This document shows, piece by piece, positions 63,135 through 64,000 of a DNA stretch of 64,000 bases (position 1 is its first letter; every line of letters starts with the position of its first letter). This DNA comes from Catenulispora sp. EB89. Its GTDB lineage: Bacteria > Actinomycetota > Actinomycetes > Streptomycetales > Catenulisporaceae. Where the stretch lies: NCBI RefSeq assembly GCF_041261445.1, contig NZ_JBGCCU010000006.1, positions 372,001-436,000 of the forward strand, written 5' to 3'. The translations under genes were made by a program, and so were the position numbers. The notes under the pieces are model-generated. The model was given only the letters and a program-made list of their open reading frames with translations, ran no database searches and was not told where the DNA came from.

Positions 63135-63229
63135 TGGATTCCCTCCTGTGTTAGGGGTCCTGGCCCGGCCGGTGCTGTAACACCGAGTCGAGCGTCTAAC
63201 GAGGGGGTCGGGCGCCAACCCGGCCCCCT
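63135..63229 (-). repeat. Structured leader, copy 2
   Basis: Minus strand: GGTTGGCGCCCGACCCCC, then CGAGTCGGTGTTACAGCACCGG forming CGGTG-TTACAG-CACCG, then GGCCAGGACCCCTAACACAGGAGG to GTG 63134. It corresponds to copy 1 at 62782-62876. The hairpin sequences differ, but the loop core TTACAG and the bases near the ribosome site are kept. Confidence 0.7.
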
Positions 63230-63375
63230 CTCGCGTTTCCAAGATTCACGATAGCTCAGAACCCTTAAAGTCTTAGAGGTCCAAAAGAGTGAATCTCTTT
63301 GGATTTGAGCTGATAGCGGGCTACAAAGGTAGGACTACCGCATGTTCCTGACTCGCTCCAGCTGGAAGGCACGAG
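63230..63375. promoter_or_regulatory. AT-rich divergent promoter region of the element
   Basis: Between the leftward micro-gene operon and the rightward 163-residue gene, the GC content falls to roughly one half. It holds CCAAAAGAG (63281-63289) with CTCTTTGG (63295-63302), an inverted repeat with one bulged base, and the palindrome GGTAG-GA-CTACC at 63328-63339. These are candidate operators for an element regulator. Exact promoters are not assigned. Confidence 0.45.
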
Positions 63376-63867
63376 ATGACGCCCCTGGGCCGTGACACTT
63401 CGCAGGGTTCGGATGAACGCCCGAAGACTCGCCCGAAGCAGGCGCTGATCCGCCCCGACCAGCAGACCGGACTGGACCACCTGGCTCGCCGGCTCCATGA
63501 CGATCGCAGTGTCAAGGGCGAGAGGATCACCGCCAACACAGTGCTTCGGGTCGCGATCGACGGATTGGTCGAGCACGAAGACCGGCTGCACGGCGACAAC
63601 GAAGTGCAGCTGCTCGCGTCATGGCGCGAGTTCCTGAGCCTTGCCGCGTCGCTGGGAAGCCTTGAGACGGCGCTCATTGACGCAGCCAACGATCTCGACG
63701 CTGCCCGAAACACAGTGGGCGATCCGATCACCGTAAGCACGTTGATCCGGGTTGCCGTCGCCGGACTCGCTCGGCACCAGGACGCGCTTCGCGGTGCGAC
63801 CGAGGGCGAGTTGCTGACGTCCTGGTTGCAGTTCCTCGACTCCCGCGAGGCGACTGCCAGCTGTTGA
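63376..63867 (+). CDS. Protein with an internal duplication, possibly RHH-type DNA-binding
   Basis: The 163-residue product has an N-terminal basic tail (RPKTRPKQALIRPDQQTGLDHLARRL) and then two similar halves: ITANTVLRVAIDGLVEHEDRLHGDNEVQLLASWREFL (about 51-87) and ITVSTLIRVAVAGLARHQDALRGATEGELLTSWLQFL (about 118-154), each written here only for comparison of key residues. The form beta-strand plus two helices suggests ribbon-helix-helix-like DNA binding, as in plasmid partition or copy-control proteins. GGAAGG precedes ATG 63376. It is divergent from the micro-gene operon and may control it. I do not recognise the exact family. Confidence 0.65.
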   Translation: MTPLGRDTSQGSDERPKTRPKQALIRPDQQTGLDHLARRLHDDRSVKGERITANTVLRVAIDGLVEHEDRLHGDNEVQLLASWREFLSLAASLGSLETALIDAANDLDAARNTVGDPITVSTLIRVAVAGLARHQDALRGATEGELLTSWLQFLDSREATASC

Positions 63868-63883
63868 ACACGAAAATTAGGCA

Positions 63884-63921
63884 GCCCCGATGGTGAAGAT
63901 CTTGGCGGATCCCATCGGGGC
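63884..63921 (+). terminator. Hairpin after the duplicated-domain gene
   Basis: GCCCCGATGG (63884-63893) pairs with CCATCGGGGC (63912-63921) 17 bases after the stop at 63867. There is no T-run. The next gene starts 23 bases later. Confidence 0.65.
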
Positions 63922-63944
63922 CTGATCAGAGGAAGGCACCCCTG

Positions 63945-64000
63945 ATGTCTCACCAGAATACGGTTTGGCCTGTACGCGCGGTCGCACCATCGTCCGCAGC
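63945..64000 (+). CDS. Start of an element gene cut by the window edge
   Basis: GAGGAAGG is followed by ATG 63945 and an open frame beginning MSHQNTVWPVRAVAPSSA that runs off the window. Only 18 residues are visible, so no function can be given. The good ribosome site makes it a probable start. Confidence 0.55.
   Translation, partial: MSHQNTVWPVRAVAPSSA

Larger units (their letters stand above)
59977..64000. mobile_element. Integrative element (left part), inserted at a tRNA gene
   Basis: From the tRNA 3' end to the window edge the genes are small, GC is lower and a tyrosine integrase and excisionase are present. Integrase next to and facing the tRNA 3' end is the classic layout of actinomycete integrative and conjugative elements. 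No copy of the tRNA tail recurs before 64000, so the far attachment site is outside. Replication, transfer or phage structural genes are not seen yet, so the class (conjugative element or prophage) is undecided. Confidence 0.8.

Noticed and set aside
59977-64000. Second copy of the tRNA 3' end as right attachment site
   Set aside because: No repeat of the segment containing GGGTTCGAGTCCCTCACGCC was found to the right of the tRNA within the window.

Overview
The window is about 70-75 percent GC over most of its length, with dense genes and very few A/T third codon positions. It carries a type II fatty acid synthase operon next to a FasR-type regulator, a cell-wall protein with an LAFTG sorting signal, a DUF3145 protein and SAV_915-like and YtxH-like small proteins. 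Together these point to a mycelial-type high-GC Actinomycetota (Streptomycetales/Catenulisporales-like). The genus cannot be fixed from the sequence alone. Most of the window reads as chromosomal core and housekeeping DNA; the last 4 kb is an integrated element of visibly lower GC.

Left part (1-15.7 kb): a high-affinity potassium uptake locus is split in two. A peptide gene, kdpF, kdpA and kdpB run leftwards off the window, each overlapping its neighbour. kdpD and kdpE lie 5 kb away and point right. Between them are an amidohydrolase, a lipoprotein, a lysA-like decarboxylase and a SAV_915-like gene. Then come a sortase-anchored Cys-rich surface protein, RidA, DegV, a LysR regulator and an MFS exporter.

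Middle (15.7-39 kb): leuS is preceded by what looks like a complete ribosome-mediated attenuator, with a 12-residue leader peptide holding three Leu codons, competing stems and a terminator. After it come a YhhN membrane protein, an MprF-like aminoacyl-phospholipid synthase, two tandem membrane-anchored peptidoglycan-binding proteins, a decayed SDR gene and an SAHH-like NAD-binding protein. The fasR-fabD-fabH-acpP-fabF-carboxyltransferase block follows; it makes malonyl-ACP, starts and elongates acyl chains, and supplies malonyl-CoA. FabD carries an unusual C-terminal biotinyl/lipoyl-like domain. A GH130 enzyme, a TPR protein, an ArsR-type regulator, a LysR/nitrilase pair and DUF3145 complete this stretch.

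Right part (39-59.5 kb): a TetR/MMPL exporter pair shares a conspicuous operator. A 1 kb C-rich repeat tract follows. The gluconate module (GntR repressor, kinase, permease) and many single genes come next: a glutamate-synthase-like oxidoreductase, acetyltransferases, XRE and HxlR regulators with their target enzymes, TrmO, an SDR lacking its catalytic Tyr, and YtxH.

Right end (59.7-64 kb): tRNA-Asn and a CAT-anticodon tRNA are followed by an integrative element. It has a tyrosine integrase, an excisionase, and a chain of very small genes joined by stop/start overlaps, two of which follow near-duplicate structured leaders. A divergent protein with an internal duplication and a gene running off the edge complete it. 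No second att copy is seen, so the element continues beyond position 64000.
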